The notes under the pieces: generated by a model
Database searches by the model: none
What the model saw: the letters and a program-made list of their open reading frames with translations, nothing else
Told to the model about the DNA's origin: nothing
Translations under genes and position numbers: made by a program
DNA from: a virus
Reading direction: 5' to 3' (one strand)
Virus record (IMG/VR): IMGVR_UViG_3300047094_002783
Coordinates: 1 to 58,451 of that record
Length of the DNA stretch: 58,451 bases
Part shown: positions 14,654-23,408 of the stretch, one piece after another
How the letters are laid out: every line of letters begins with the position of its first letter
Numbering within the stretch: the first letter of the stretch is position 1

Positions 14654-15166
14654 ATGAGCGCTCTTGCTGGTGCCTACACTCAGACGTTTCGCCCGGTCGC
14701 CCCGCTCCAAGGGACGGTGTTCGATAACGGCTCGGACATGCTGCTTGGGCAGATGCCGATGCAGACGGCTGCCTTGATAGCGCCACTGGCCCAGACTGGG
14801 CTCAACAACCAGGCGCAACTGGCCAACACGACCCTGGTCAATCGCCAGCGGACCCTGGAGCAGAAGACCGAGATTGCGGCGCTGGAGAAGCAGCGCAAGC
14901 AAACCCGCAAGGCGACGCTGGCGGATCGGCTTCTGCAGTCCGCCTCTGGCCTGCGGGGCTCGGGGGCGAAGGAATGGGCGATGGGGCAGTTGTTTGCCCC
15001 CCAAGGTGATGGACTCACCCGGGCGGGCAACCGCTACGGGACAGGGCTGGCCACCTTTGAGGGGGCGCAGGCCGGGAACGCGCCGCTGCTGCAGACTTAC
15101 CTTGGCGCAGCAACGAACGCTGATAGAGCCCGATCGAGCCTCCCCGCACCAACCATGAGGAATTGA
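14654..15166 (+). CDS. Hypothetical Gln/Ala-rich helical protein, 170 aa
   Basis: The centre is a long predicted helix or coiled coil (NRQRTLEQKTEIAALEKQRK). The flanks are Gly/Ala-rich with few charged residues. No membrane segment or enzyme motif is seen. Together with the next three genes it forms a set of small, closely spaced structural-type proteins before the terminase. Confidence 0.6.
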   Translation: MSALAGAYTQTFRPVAPLQGTVFDNGSDMLLGQMPMQTAALIAPLAQTGLNNQAQLANTTLVNRQRTLEQKTEIAALEKQRKQTRKATLADRLLQSASGLRGSGAKEWAMGQLFAPQGDGLTRAGNRYGTGLATFEGAQAGNAPLLQTYLGAATNADRARSSLPAPTMRN

Positions 15167-15169
15167 GCC

Positions 15170-15715
15170 ATGAATCCACTCGATCTGTTCAAACCGAACC
15201 CCTACACCTACAAGTCGCCGGAAGTGCCGAAGGTGCCTGCCAGCAAGCCGCAAGAGGCTGTGGTCGCGCCGGGATTGTCGTCGCCAACGCAGATGGGGGA
15301 GGGCCTGAGGGAACAGGCGTGGCAGGACGCCTACCGAACCGATTGGTCGCAGAGGCGAGGGATTGATAACGGCGTCTACGGCAGAATGCGCATGGCGCCC
15401 CTGCTGCGAGAGGAAGCCAGGACTGGCAGCCAGATCCGGGTGGACGAGAACAAGGCGATAAGAGATAACTACACCGACAATCAGCTCAGGCTGGGAGGTC
15501 AGACCTTCAATCAGGGATTAACGGTCGCCGACCGCTATGTTGGCTTGGGCAAAGACACCAGCGACAGGGTGTCCACGGCCGTCACTGGCGAGCAGACCAA
15601 TGATGCCGCCCGGCTGCAGCTGATGCGGGACGTACTGATGAAGCCCAAGGGTTTCACCGAGACCCTCTTCGAGCTGACTGGTGCCATTGCACCGATTGTT
15701 TCTCTTTTCGTCTGA
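15170..15715 (+). CDS. Hypothetical structural-type protein, 181 aa
   Basis: The N-terminus is Pro/Lys-rich (NPLDLFKPNPYTYKSPEVPK). The middle is polar (NKAIRDNYTDNQLRLGGQTF), and the C-terminal ~25 residues are hydrophobic (FTETLFELTGAIAPIVSLFV) and could insert in or contact a membrane. Starts three bases after the previous stop. No family recognised. Confidence 0.6.
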   Translation: MNPLDLFKPNPYTYKSPEVPKVPASKPQEAVVAPGLSSPTQMGEGLREQAWQDAYRTDWSQRRGIDNGVYGRMRMAPLLREEARTGSQIRVDENKAIRDNYTDNQLRLGGQTFNQGLTVADRYVGLGKDTSDRVSTAVTGEQTNDAARLQLMRDVLMKPKGFTETLFELTGAIAPIVSLFV

Positions 15716-15718
15716 GCC

Positions 15719-16285
15719 ATGGCATCTCTTGCATCGGGTACTGGCTCTGGCGTGCAACCCTACGGGGGGAGCGTCGCGGCATCGATCTATGACAGGTCTC
15801 AGTCGGGACTGGTGAATCTGGCGAACAAGTATGCCGGCAATGAAGCACTCTCGGGGGTCGCGGTTGGGAAGCTTGCAGATAGCTATGGGACGGGCCTCAA
15901 CACAGCGGCGCAGATCGAGTACGATAACGCCTTCTTGGGGTCGCTGACGCGGTACCAGCAGAGTGTTGAAAACCTGCGCAAGGGGAATACCCTCGAACTC
16001 CTGGCGGCCGAGACCGGCTCGAAAAAAGAATTGATGAGCGTTGAAGGCGAACTGACCAAGGACCAGATCATGACCCAAGGGGACCAGCAGCGGCGAGGCC
16101 TTGTCACCGGTGGCGAGCAGGACCGGCTTGGGGTGGCTGCCCGAGGCGAGCAGGACCGGCTGGGCTACCGGGTGCAGGGCGAGGAGAGCCGGCTGTCGCA
16201 GAACAACGCGACGGACAACACGAACCGGCTGCGGGATAGTGACAGGGACCGGGTCCGTCAGCAAGGCCAGAGGTACTACGGATGA
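15719..16285 (+). CDS. Hypothetical structural-type protein with short repeats, 188 aa
   Basis: The C-terminal third carries tandem copies of a ~10-residue unit: RRGLVTGGEQD, RLGVAARGEQD, RLGYRVQGEES, so a G-E-[Q/E]-D-R-L-G repeat. The centre is helical (SLTRYQQSVENLRKGNTLEL). Such short repeats suggest an extended or solenoid segment. Overlaps the next gene by four bases. Confidence 0.6.
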   Translation: MASLASGTGSGVQPYGGSVAASIYDRSQSGLVNLANKYAGNEALSGVAVGKLADSYGTGLNTAAQIEYDNAFLGSLTRYQQSVENLRKGNTLELLAAETGSKKELMSVEGELTKDQIMTQGDQQRRGLVTGGEQDRLGVAARGEQDRLGYRVQGEESRLSQNNATDNTNRLRDSDRDRVRQQGQRYYG

Positions 16286-16794
16286 TGCCCGCGCAGGCGG
16301 TCAGCCAGGTGGCGCAATTTCTGCGCATGCTGGCTGACACCGATCGAGAGCTGTTCATTGACACGGTGGAGACCGCCACTTCGCCGATCGAGATTTGGAC
16401 TCTGGCGACAGTGCTGGGGTACACCGGCTCAATGGGCGACCTAATCGCCTGGGCCAATGAGCTGTATCCACGGACAGACCGGCGCAAGGTGTTGCTGGCA
16501 GAAGCGGACAAGCTGAAGACCGACATTGCGAACGCCCGAGCCCTGATAGCCAGCGAGGCCCTGGACGCCAAGGAGGGGTACTCGCGGATTGCGTTCCTCT
16601 CGCGGGAGCTACGGGGGCATCTCACCGAAGCGGACAAGATGGCGCGAACCCTCGATAGGCGGGGCTTGATGATGGCCGGGGCAGATCGGGTGATGCGAGA
16701 GCTGCGGACAATCTTTGCGGGAAGCGTCGACATGGAGTCAGCGTTGGCTCAAGCGTTCAAGGCAGTGTGGGCAGTCCTGATAGACGAGCGCTAG
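16282..16794 (+). CDS. Hypothetical helical protein, 170 aa
   Basis: A largely helical, charged protein (VLLAEADKLKTDIANARALI; SRELRGHLTEADKMARTLDR). It ends ~55 bases before the terminase. A small terminase subunit would be expected near here and such proteins are often small and helical, but no DNA-binding motif is visible, so that is only a possibility. Confidence 0.55.
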   Translation: MMPAQAVSQVAQFLRMLADTDRELFIDTVETATSPIEIWTLATVLGYTGSMGDLIAWANELYPRTDRRKVLLAEADKLKTDIANARALIASEALDAKEGYSRIAFLSRELRGHLTEADKMARTLDRRGLMMAGADRVMRELRTIFAGSVDMESALAQAFKAVWAVLIDER

Positions 16795-16848
16795 GCCGGC
16801 CAAGCTGTCTCAATTTGCGTCTCATGCGTCTTGCTTTAGCCTGGCAGG

Positions 16849-18447
16849 ATGCCGGCCACGTCTCGCGTTCTCGCTTACCGCCGGGCTGCCCGTGAAGCTG
16901 CGGTGTCGGCCATGGCTTCTGCCGCGGCGGCCAACCCTGTCGTGCCCTTCGCTCAGGGCGCGCCCGAGGTAAAGGAGGTTGCCGACGAGACGCCAGCGGA
17001 GATCCTGACAGCCCGCGAGAGCTTCGAGGCATTCTGCACCCGCATGGGCAAGCCGCCGCCGCGGCACATGCGCGAGTGGTACGAGGTCTTTCTCACAGGC
17101 CAGAGCAACGAGCACCTGAGCCATATCGCTGGGCCCGATACGGCGCTGCTGAGCCCCAGGGGAAGCGCCAAGTCCACCTTCGTGGCGATGCTGCTGGCCT
17201 GGCTGATCGGCAAGCACGCCCTGGAGCACAAGCTGCTGCGCGTTCTCTACGTGTCCTACAACGTGAAGGTGGCAAAGGCCAAGAGCGCGGCGGTCAAGTC
17301 GATCATCAATTCGGACGACTACCGGCTGATCTTTCCGAATGTGCGCCTCAGCCGGCAGAAGAAGGGGGATGAGCTATGGGAGATCGACTTCACTTTCGCG
17401 GGGATCGACGTGCGAGGGGAGGACGCCTTCACCCTGGCTTGCGCCGGCCTGCGAGGCGCAATCACCTCGAAGCGGGCCAGCCTAATCGTGGTGGACGATC
17501 TGATCAAGAGCCAGTCGGACATCGCGAATCCGGACGTGCGCCGGGAGATGGAGCACAACTGGAGCGCGGTGATTGAGCCCACCCGGTTCGAGGGCGGCCG
17601 CTCGCTGGTACTGGGTACCCGGTTCCACTTTGACGACATGTTCGCGACCGCCTTCGTACCCAAGAACGGCTGGAAGGTGATCAGGCAGGCGGCGATCGAA
17701 TACAGCGACGACGGCGCGCCACGCAGCTACTGGCCGGGGATGTGGAGTCTCAAGTATCTGCTGGGCAAGCAGACCAAGGACCACGTCGCCTTCGCGTATC
17801 AGTACCTCAACCAACCGGTGTCAACCACCGAGTTGGGGATCAACCCGAGCCTGTTCCGCATGGTCGAGCTCCCCGAGGTCTACGACGAGATCGGAGTCGG
17901 GATCGACCTGTCGGCCGGGCTTACCGAACGGCACGACTGGACCGTGTTCACGCTGGCCGGCCGCCTGGGGGATGCCTGTTACATAATCGACTACCGGCGG
18001 CTGCGCACGATCGGCAACCTCGAGAAGATCGATGCGCTCTGCGAGCTGCTGGTCGAGTGGAACCTGCTGCGGGAGGGGGAGCCGCTGAGCGACGGGAAGC
18101 CTCAGTTCTTTGCGACGTCCAGCGAGGTGACGATCTGGCCGGAAGCAGTGGCTTACCAGAAGTCGTTCAGCGGGGATTTCCAGCGAATCTGCCACGAGGA
18201 GCGGCAGCTGTTCAACCTGCGGCCCAGCCCGATCAAGGGGCTGAGGGGGGACAAAATGGCGCGCCTGCGGGGAATAATGGGGCTGCTGCAGACCGGTAAG
18301 GTCCGGTTCAACCGGTACCGGGACTTCAAGGTGATGATCGATGAGGTCGTCAATTTCGGCCACTGCACGAATGACGACTGCGCGGACAGTCTTAACATTG
18401 TGGTTCAGTCACTGATGAGCCGCTCCGCGGTCGAGGTCGAATACTGA
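16849..18447 (+). CDS. terL: Terminase large subunit (DNA-packaging ATPase/nuclease)
   Basis: The 532-residue protein has a Walker A-like LLSPRGSAKSTF near residue 105, a coupling RVLYVSYNVKVAKAKS segment, a Walker B LIVVDDLIK near residue 215, and an SLVLGTRFHFDD motif that follows Walker B in TerL proteins. The C-terminal half should be the RNase H-like nuclease, starting at IGVGIDLSAG with its acidic residue. It cuts and pumps concatemeric DNA into the prohead through the portal. The start ATG is preceded by TTGCGT-16 bp-TAGCCT, a possible promoter giving a very short leader. Confidence 0.93.
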   Translation: MPATSRVLAYRRAAREAAVSAMASAAAANPVVPFAQGAPEVKEVADETPAEILTARESFEAFCTRMGKPPPRHMREWYEVFLTGQSNEHLSHIAGPDTALLSPRGSAKSTFVAMLLAWLIGKHALEHKLLRVLYVSYNVKVAKAKSAAVKSIINSDDYRLIFPNVRLSRQKKGDELWEIDFTFAGIDVRGEDAFTLACAGLRGAITSKRASLIVVDDLIKSQSDIANPDVRREMEHNWSAVIEPTRFEGGRSLVLGTRFHFDDMFATAFVPKNGWKVIRQAAIEYSDDGAPRSYWPGMWSLKYLLGKQTKDHVAFAYQYLNQPVSTTELGINPSLFRMVELPEVYDEIGVGIDLSAGLTERHDWTVFTLAGRLGDACYIIDYRRLRTIGNLEKIDALCELLVEWNLLREGEPLSDGKPQFFATSSEVTIWPEAVAYQKSFSGDFQRICHEERQLFNLRPSPIKGLRGDKMARLRGIMGLLQTGKVRFNRYRDFKVMIDEVVNFGHCTNDDCADSLNIVVQSLMSRSAVEVEY

Positions 18448-18448
18448 A

Positions 18449-20680
18449 ATGCCGGCAGCCAAATCCCAACGTTTTCGTGAGTTACTAGAGGCTCTCAGGT
18501 CCCGCACGGCATCTGGTGAATCGGACACTTTGGTGGTGGGCGGCCACTTGGTCCAGCAGCAACTGTTCATGCTGCGGCAAGGTATCGAGTTTTACCCCAA
18601 GCAGGACACCTTCGGGCATCGCAAGACGTTTCTGCAGAATCTGATCACCGAGAACGAGGTCGATCAGCGTCTGGAGGGCGTGGTTGACGACTTCTTGCTG
18701 GACGGCAAGGGGATCTGGTTCTTCCGCCCGGTCAGGGATAGTTACCGGATCCTGTGGTTCCCTAAGAGCGACTACCGGGCGTATTACGACGCGATGGCTG
18801 AGATCGACGAGCTGATCCTGGTCTACAGCTACGAGGTAAAGCCAGGGGCGGGGATGTCGGCCAATCCCGGGCCCAACGGCCAGATGCAGCAGTGGGTGAA
18901 GCTTGTGGTACGCCGGGACTCGATTCGTGAAACGATCCTGATGTCGCGGCCGAACCTTGACGCGGCCGGGCCGTTCACAGGCGAGATGTTCGGCGGAACC
19001 AGGACGGTGCGCAATTCCCTGGGCTTCATCCCGGCGGTAGAAGCTTTCAATAAAATGAGGTCCACCGGGATGGACGCCACCGGTGACTTCGATTGGCTGG
19101 AGTCACAGATAACCGGCCACGACGAGCTGGTAGGCAACATCAGGGAAAACATCAGGTTTTTTGGCAACCCGACCCTGGTGTCTTCAAGACCCAAGACGGA
19201 CATCACGACCGAGGCTTCGACTGGATCGCCGGCGCAGCGGCCGACAATTGCGTCTCAGGCTGGCTTCTCTGGCGAAGGGGCGCCTTCAACGCGGATGTCG
19301 CCGCCAGCGGGCTCGGGGGGCGGGCGTGAGCGTGGCTTCAAGATTGCTCGAATTATTTCTAACGTGGACCCCACTGACCGGGTGGCGTATATCACGCCAG
19401 ACGCGGTCAGTGGCGATCAAAATCTCTACGCTCGTCAGTACCGCGAAGAACTGCGGGGGGTCCTGGGTGGCGTCGACGAGCTGGGGATAAGTAGCGGGGC
19501 AACTACCTACGAGATCAAGAGCCTGTTTGGCCGGCCTGCCGCCACGGCCGGGCGGAAGTGCCGCGGACTGCTCACCTACGGGCTGTGCAAGCTGCTGGCG
19601 CTGATCATCTACAACGAGGAGCGGGTGTTTCGCGAATCGTTCGCCGCGGCGATCAAAATGAAGCGCCCTGAGGCGCCCCTGCAGGAAGAGGCTACCGATC
19701 CCAAGAAGTTTCGCAAGGAGGCCGAGGCGTTCGATGCGGCGATGGCCGAGTACGACGCCAAGCTCGAAGAGGCAATTCGCAAGGCGGTGCAAGAGCAGGC
19801 CATGCCGCCTGGGGTAACGGGACTGATTCCCGACGGGGACCGCCAGGTGGATTGGCGCTGGCGCGGACCAGTGTTCGAGGACTCGGCGGATGACATCCTG
19901 CAGAAGTCGATTGTGGTGCGCAACCTGCAAGAACTGGGAGTTGCCTCGGTTGAGGCCTTGCGTCATCTGTTCCCCGACAAAACAGATGAAGAACGAAGTG
20001 CAATGTTGAGCGGCTTCCCGTTTAGGATGGCGCAGCAGACCCAGGCCAGTATTGCGACTTTTCTGTCGCTGGTGTCCCAGATGCAGCAAACGCCGCATCC
20101 TCAGGCCCCTAATCTGCCGCTCCTGGCAGACCCTAGACTGGACCTGACGCCCTACATCTACCGGGCCTTCGATTTCCTCAAGCGAGAGCTGACCTATGCA
20201 GGGACCTACCGCGACTCCTCAGGCTCCGGCGATCCCGCAGGGCTCGATGCCTTCCAGCGCTCCCGCCTCGCCAGAGGCCTACCAGCAAGCACCGGCGGCG
20301 AGCCACCCACCTTCGTACCAGACGGCTCCGGCGCCACAGGCCCTGGTAGTGCCCTATTCCCAACCGGCGCCCCAGGCGGTGAACCAATGGGACGTGGCCC
20401 TTCAAGGGCTTTACAACTCTTTGAGCGCGACGCCCAGTTACCAGGCCCCGGGTCAGTTCTGGCCGCAGACCCAGCCAGCACCCGCCCCGGCTCCAGCTCC
20501 GGCTGGGGTGATGGCCCCGCCCCAGGTGTTCCAGCAACCGGTTTACAGCCCCGCGCCTTACTCCCAGCCGCACCCGGCCCAGGCCCAGCTCCAGCAGTGG
20601 GCGGCGACCCCTTCGCAGTTGGCTACCGCCGCACCAACGGGCGACCAGTACCTGGGCGGCCTCAGCGGCGCAAGTCTTGA
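18449..20680 (+). CDS. Probable portal protein
   Basis: The gene begins one base after the terminase stop and encodes 743 residues. The N-terminal ~580 residues look like a mixed alpha/beta portal protein (LEGVVDDFLLDGKGIWFFRP; long C-terminal helices such as KFRKEAEAFDAAMAEYDAKL). The call rests mainly on size and placement right after TerL and before a scaffold-like gene. The last ~160 codons overlap the next gene in a different frame and give a Pro/Gly/Ser-rich tail, which may be disordered or an accident of the overlap. Confidence 0.75.
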   Translation: MPAAKSQRFRELLEALRSRTASGESDTLVVGGHLVQQQLFMLRQGIEFYPKQDTFGHRKTFLQNLITENEVDQRLEGVVDDFLLDGKGIWFFRPVRDSYRILWFPKSDYRAYYDAMAEIDELILVYSYEVKPGAGMSANPGPNGQMQQWVKLVVRRDSIRETILMSRPNLDAAGPFTGEMFGGTRTVRNSLGFIPAVEAFNKMRSTGMDATGDFDWLESQITGHDELVGNIRENIRFFGNPTLVSSRPKTDITTEASTGSPAQRPTIASQAGFSGEGAPSTRMSPPAGSGGGRERGFKIARIISNVDPTDRVAYITPDAVSGDQNLYARQYREELRGVLGGVDELGISSGATTYEIKSLFGRPAATAGRKCRGLLTYGLCKLLALIIYNEERVFRESFAAAIKMKRPEAPLQEEATDPKKFRKEAEAFDAAMAEYDAKLEEAIRKAVQEQAMPPGVTGLIPDGDRQVDWRWRGPVFEDSADDILQKSIVVRNLQELGVASVEALRHLFPDKTDEERSAMLSGFPFRMAQQTQASIATFLSLVSQMQQTPHPQAPNLPLLADPRLDLTPYIYRAFDFLKRELTYAGTYRDSSGSGDPAGLDAFQRSRLARGLPASTGGEPPTFVPDGSGATGPGSALFPTGAPGGEPMGRGPSRALQLFERDAQLPGPGSVLAADPASTRPGSSSGWGDGPAPGVPATGLQPRALLPAAPGPGPAPAVGGDPFAVGYRRTNGRPVPGRPQRRKS

Positions 20681-21362
20681 GGTTCTGCAGCATTTTGGCC
20701 CCGAGACCCCGGCGCTGCTCAATCATTATTCCTGCGTGATTGAGGACGCTCTGTTGCGTCAGGCCCAGCAGACTCTCGAGGTGACTGCCCAGGCCCAGCA
20801 GCTTCACCAAAACCTGCAGAACGCTCACACCTTGATCACCGCAGCCGCCGAGGACAACGCGGCTTATCACACTATCCTCTCAAGCCCTTCCCTGCTGGCC
20901 CAGTACACTACTGAGTTTTTCGGCCCCGGTGGCCCCGGTGAGCTGCCTGCAGCTCCCGTCCAGGAAGGTCCTCGTGACCGCCTGGCCGCCGAAGTGGCCT
21001 ACGGCGAATCCAGCGGACGCATGCTGCCCCCCAGGAGCGGTGCGCGAGCCCCCGAGCTGATGGAAAGCTACGACCAGTACCCCGTTGGGGGCACGCCCCA
21101 GGGCTATCCCCAGTTCCAGGCTCAGGGTCAACCCCAGTTCCAGGCTCAGCCCCCCGAGCCCCAAGGCCAGCCCTTGTATCAGCGCCCGCAACTGGAGATG
21201 CGGCCCCCGGGGCAGGGTGGCAGCGCGAACGGTAATGACATCCTGGCGACCGTTTTCGCTTTGATGGACAGCGACCCCAGGGCCGCTGCTGCGTTCTACA
21301 GCCAGAACATGGCCGCGCTACCCCAGGCCCTGATGTCCCGCCAGCTGATGGGTGAGAACTGA
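20196..21362 (+). CDS. Scaffold-like Pro/Gln/Ala-rich protein overlapping the portal gene
   Basis: The 388-residue product is Pro/Gln/Ala-rich in residues 1-160 (QQAPAASHPPSYQTAPAPQA), helical in 160-230 (LLRQAQQTLEVTAQAQQLHQ), and again Gln/Pro-rich (YPQFQAQGQPQFQAQPPEPQ) before a C-terminal helix with LATVFALMDSDPRAAAAFYS. Helix plus disordered Q/P regions fit phage scaffolding proteins that template capsid assembly. It overlaps the portal frame by 485 bases, far more than its neighbours. An alternative is a later internal start near codon 104. Confidence 0.65.
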   Translation: MQGPTATPQAPAIPQGSMPSSAPASPEAYQQAPAASHPPSYQTAPAPQALVVPYSQPAPQAVNQWDVALQGLYNSLSATPSYQAPGQFWPQTQPAPAPAPAPAGVMAPPQVFQQPVYSPAPYSQPHPAQAQLQQWAATPSQLATAAPTGDQYLGGLSGASLEVLQHFGPETPALLNHYSCVIEDALLRQAQQTLEVTAQAQQLHQNLQNAHTLITAAAEDNAAYHTILSSPSLLAQYTTEFFGPGGPGELPAAPVQEGPRDRLAAEVAYGESSGRMLPPRSGARAPELMESYDQYPVGGTPQGYPQFQAQGQPQFQAQPPEPQGQPLYQRPQLEMRPPGQGGSANGNDILATVFALMDSDPRAAAAFYSQNMAALPQALMSRQLMGEN

Positions 21363-21586
21363 TGAACGCTTCCAACTTCGTGCCCTCGGCCCCCCACCTG
21401 CAGCAGCCAGGCTCAGCCATGGCCCTGGCCTACAAGAACGGGCTCAAGCAGCACGTCTTGTCCCAGGGCGGAGAGCTTCCCGGCCATGCCGGGGTAGCGG
21501 CGATCGCTCAGGCGGCCGGAGTCGACATGAGCGACCAGGCGGCAGTCACCGCTGTTTTGGCTCAGGCCGTTGGGGCCCCTACCTGA
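21362..21586 (+). CDS. Small conserved-looking protein, 74 aa
   Basis: It starts at the TGATG overlap with the scaffold-like gene and reads MNASNFVPSAPHLQQPGSAM, then a helical part (MALAYKNGLKQHVLSQGGEL) and AGVDMSDQAAVTAVLAQAVG. No family recognised. The tight junctions on both sides support that it is a gene; it may be a capsid-assembly accessory protein. Confidence 0.55.
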   Translation: MNASNFVPSAPHLQQPGSAMALAYKNGLKQHVLSQGGELPGHAGVAAIAQAAGVDMSDQAAVTAVLAQAVGAPT

Positions 21587-22748
21587 GCGTGGCACCCGGG
21601 CGCTGAACCAGGCCGCCGATCTGGTCCGCGAAACGACGCCCCTGATCGAAGAGGCACGCCTGAACGAGTCCGGGGTTGCAGAAGTCGGGTATCGGTTGAC
21701 GATGCACGGCTGGACCGGGGTAATCCTGGGGGATCGGGCGACCCAAGCGCAGGCGGATGCTCTGCTGTCACAGGAACTCCTCTCCTGCGACGAGCTGGCC
21801 CGCAAAGCCCTGGCAGGCTGGGACCTGCTGGGGCCGTCGCAGCGAGCGGCGGTGCTGGCCTTTCTGTTGGGCCCGGGCTGCGGCGATGAGCGGGGGGAGC
21901 AGCACGAGCAAGTGCATAGGTGCCGGCAGCTGCGCTCGATCTGGGGGCACCCAAGCGCGATCGAAAGCTTGCTGTTGCAGTTCGAACGCGACAACCTTGG
22001 TAGACTTTCGCCTGAACTCGCCAACCGTCGTCAGCGTGAAGCAGCCCTTTGGAACCTTGAAACTGTCATGACCCAGGTCTTGAAGGCCACGCAGGACACG
22101 TTCCTGAAAAAAGCTCCAATCCCTAGCAGCTACCTTTCTGCCTCTGGGCGAATTAAGGTGGCGCCGAATCAGCCGATCCGCTTTGCCTCAATCGAAGAGA
22201 TTGCGGGCGACGCGCACGACTTGGTGACCGTCGAGGGGGAGCCCGGCCAGTGGTACATTTTCGGGCCCCACTTTGCCCCCGAGGTCGCGCCAGTTCCCGC
22301 GATCGGGCGGATCACCACCGTGGACTGGACCGATCTGAACGCGCCCGTGGGCCGGTACTTCACGGTTCGCGAAGTCCTGCGGGGAGACTTGCGCCGGCGC
22401 CCGGCAGCTGGCTCGCCCGAGGAAAAGAACATCCTGGCGGTGATTCGTGACGCTGATGCGATCCGGGACCACTGGAACGGAGCAGTGCTTCTCACTAGCG
22501 GCTACCGGCCTGAGCCCTACAACCGGGCGGCCGGCGGGGTGGCAAACAGCCGACATGTCGTGGGAGACGCCTTGGACATTTGCCCAGCCGACGGCGATCT
22601 CGATGGTATGTTCTGGTGGCTTAAGCCTCGCTGGAGCGGTGCCCTAGGCGACGGACGCCGCAAAGGGTTCCTGCACATCGACAAGCGCAACGGCGGCGGG
22701 TTCCACCCGAGGGCCGGCGTTTCACCTTTCGTCACTTGGGACTACTGA
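21570..22748 (+). CDS. Chimeric lysin: lysozyme-like N-terminus and M15 D,D-peptidase C-terminus
   Basis: The C-terminal ~140 residues carry the peptidase M15 zinc site: SGYRPEPYNR, then SRHVVGDALDI (S-x-H-x3-G-x-A-x-D) and a late LHID, so both His and the Asp are present. It should cleave D-Ala-containing peptide cross-links. Residues ~20-130 follow the layout of a GH24-type lysozyme (RLTMHGWTGVILGDRATQAQ, ADALL, GPSQRAAVLAFLLGPGCG), but the E-x8-D-x5-T triad is not recognisable, so this half may only bind the wall. A ~70-residue linker (KATQDTFLKKAPIPSSYL) is also found in cyanobacterial peptidases, to my recollection. The TTG start is uncertain. Confidence 0.8.
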   Translation: MGPLPERGTRALNQAADLVRETTPLIEEARLNESGVAEVGYRLTMHGWTGVILGDRATQAQADALLSQELLSCDELARKALAGWDLLGPSQRAAVLAFLLGPGCGDERGEQHEQVHRCRQLRSIWGHPSAIESLLLQFERDNLGRLSPELANRRQREAALWNLETVMTQVLKATQDTFLKKAPIPSSYLSASGRIKVAPNQPIRFASIEEIAGDAHDLVTVEGEPGQWYIFGPHFAPEVAPVPAIGRITTVDWTDLNAPVGRYFTVREVLRGDLRRRPAAGSPEEKNILAVIRDADAIRDHWNGAVLLTSGYRPEPYNRAAGGVANSRHVVGDALDICPADGDLDGMFWWLKPRWSGALGDGRRKGFLHIDKRNGGGFHPRAGVSPFVTWDY

Positions 22749-22750
22749 TC

Positions 22751-23380
22751 ATGGATCTACCGATGCACCCGATTCCTGGCCCCGCAGACGGCATTCGCGG
22801 TTCCGACGGGAAGCACTGGCACTGCTCGATGGATGCGATGGCTTGGGCCAAGGCGTTCGTGGCGATCAACCCGGACACCAGGCTTGCCCAGTTGCACGGT
22901 GACGGCCTGCAGGTCGATACCACCGACGCCATGCTCGGTTGGTTCGCCAACGCCATCATGGCGGGCTACGACGAGTCCCGGAGGCGCCCGGCCGACGAGG
23001 ACACCAGCGACGGGTACCACACCTTCCGCGAGCTCTACGAGCACCGGCACGCGCTGTTCCTGGCGCTGATGGCTGCCACGGCCGAGGACTGCAATCCCTG
23101 GTTTTCGCTCAAGCACGGCGACGGCGGGATGTTCGAGGGGTTCTTTGTGGCCGGCATGGACGTCCGCACGGGTGAGCAGCAGTGGGAGCGTGTCACCTAT
23201 CACTTGCCGGTGAGCGACCTGGGAGCGATCAGAGCCATTTCGCACGTCATAGAGCTGCCGTTGGCCCCCGAGTGGGACGGCCATACGGCAGCTGACGTGC
23301 AGGAGCGGCTGATGCGCTCGGCCACCTGGCAGGGGCGGCAGATGGCCGGTGATCTCGAGCGGGCGGGGCTGCCGTCGTGA
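22751..23380 (+). CDS. Conserved phage protein of the W-D-G-H-T type, 209 aa
   Basis: The ATG at 22751 is chosen because it follows the lysin stop by two bases. Residues ~75-190 contain the pattern YHTFRELYEHRHALFLALMA, W-F-S-x-K-H-x-D-G-x-M-F-x-G-F-F-V-A-G-M, then TYHLPV and APEWDGHTAADVQERLM. This arrangement occurs in many phages as an uncharacterised protein. The N-terminal ~75 residues are a separate region. Cellular role unknown; its conserved His, Asp and Trp residues hint at metal or nucleotide binding. Confidence 0.75.
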   Translation: MDLPMHPIPGPADGIRGSDGKHWHCSMDAMAWAKAFVAINPDTRLAQLHGDGLQVDTTDAMLGWFANAIMAGYDESRRRPADEDTSDGYHTFRELYEHRHALFLALMAATAEDCNPWFSLKHGDGGMFEGFFVAGMDVRTGEQQWERVTYHLPVSDLGAIRAISHVIELPLAPEWDGHTAADVQERLMRSATWQGRQMAGDLERAGLPS

Positions 23381-23408
23381 CGACCTCTACCCCTTGGGAT
23401 TGCTGACC

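Noticed and set aside
16837-16842. TAGCCT as a promoter for the terminase gene
   Set aside because: Although TTGCGT lies 16 bases upstream, the hexamer ends only six bases before the start codon, so it is mentioned with the gene but not called as a separate site.
21975-21990. GTTCGAA-like T-loop sequence suggesting a tRNA
   Set aside because: It lies inside the lysin gene and no cloverleaf or acceptor stem can be drawn around it.
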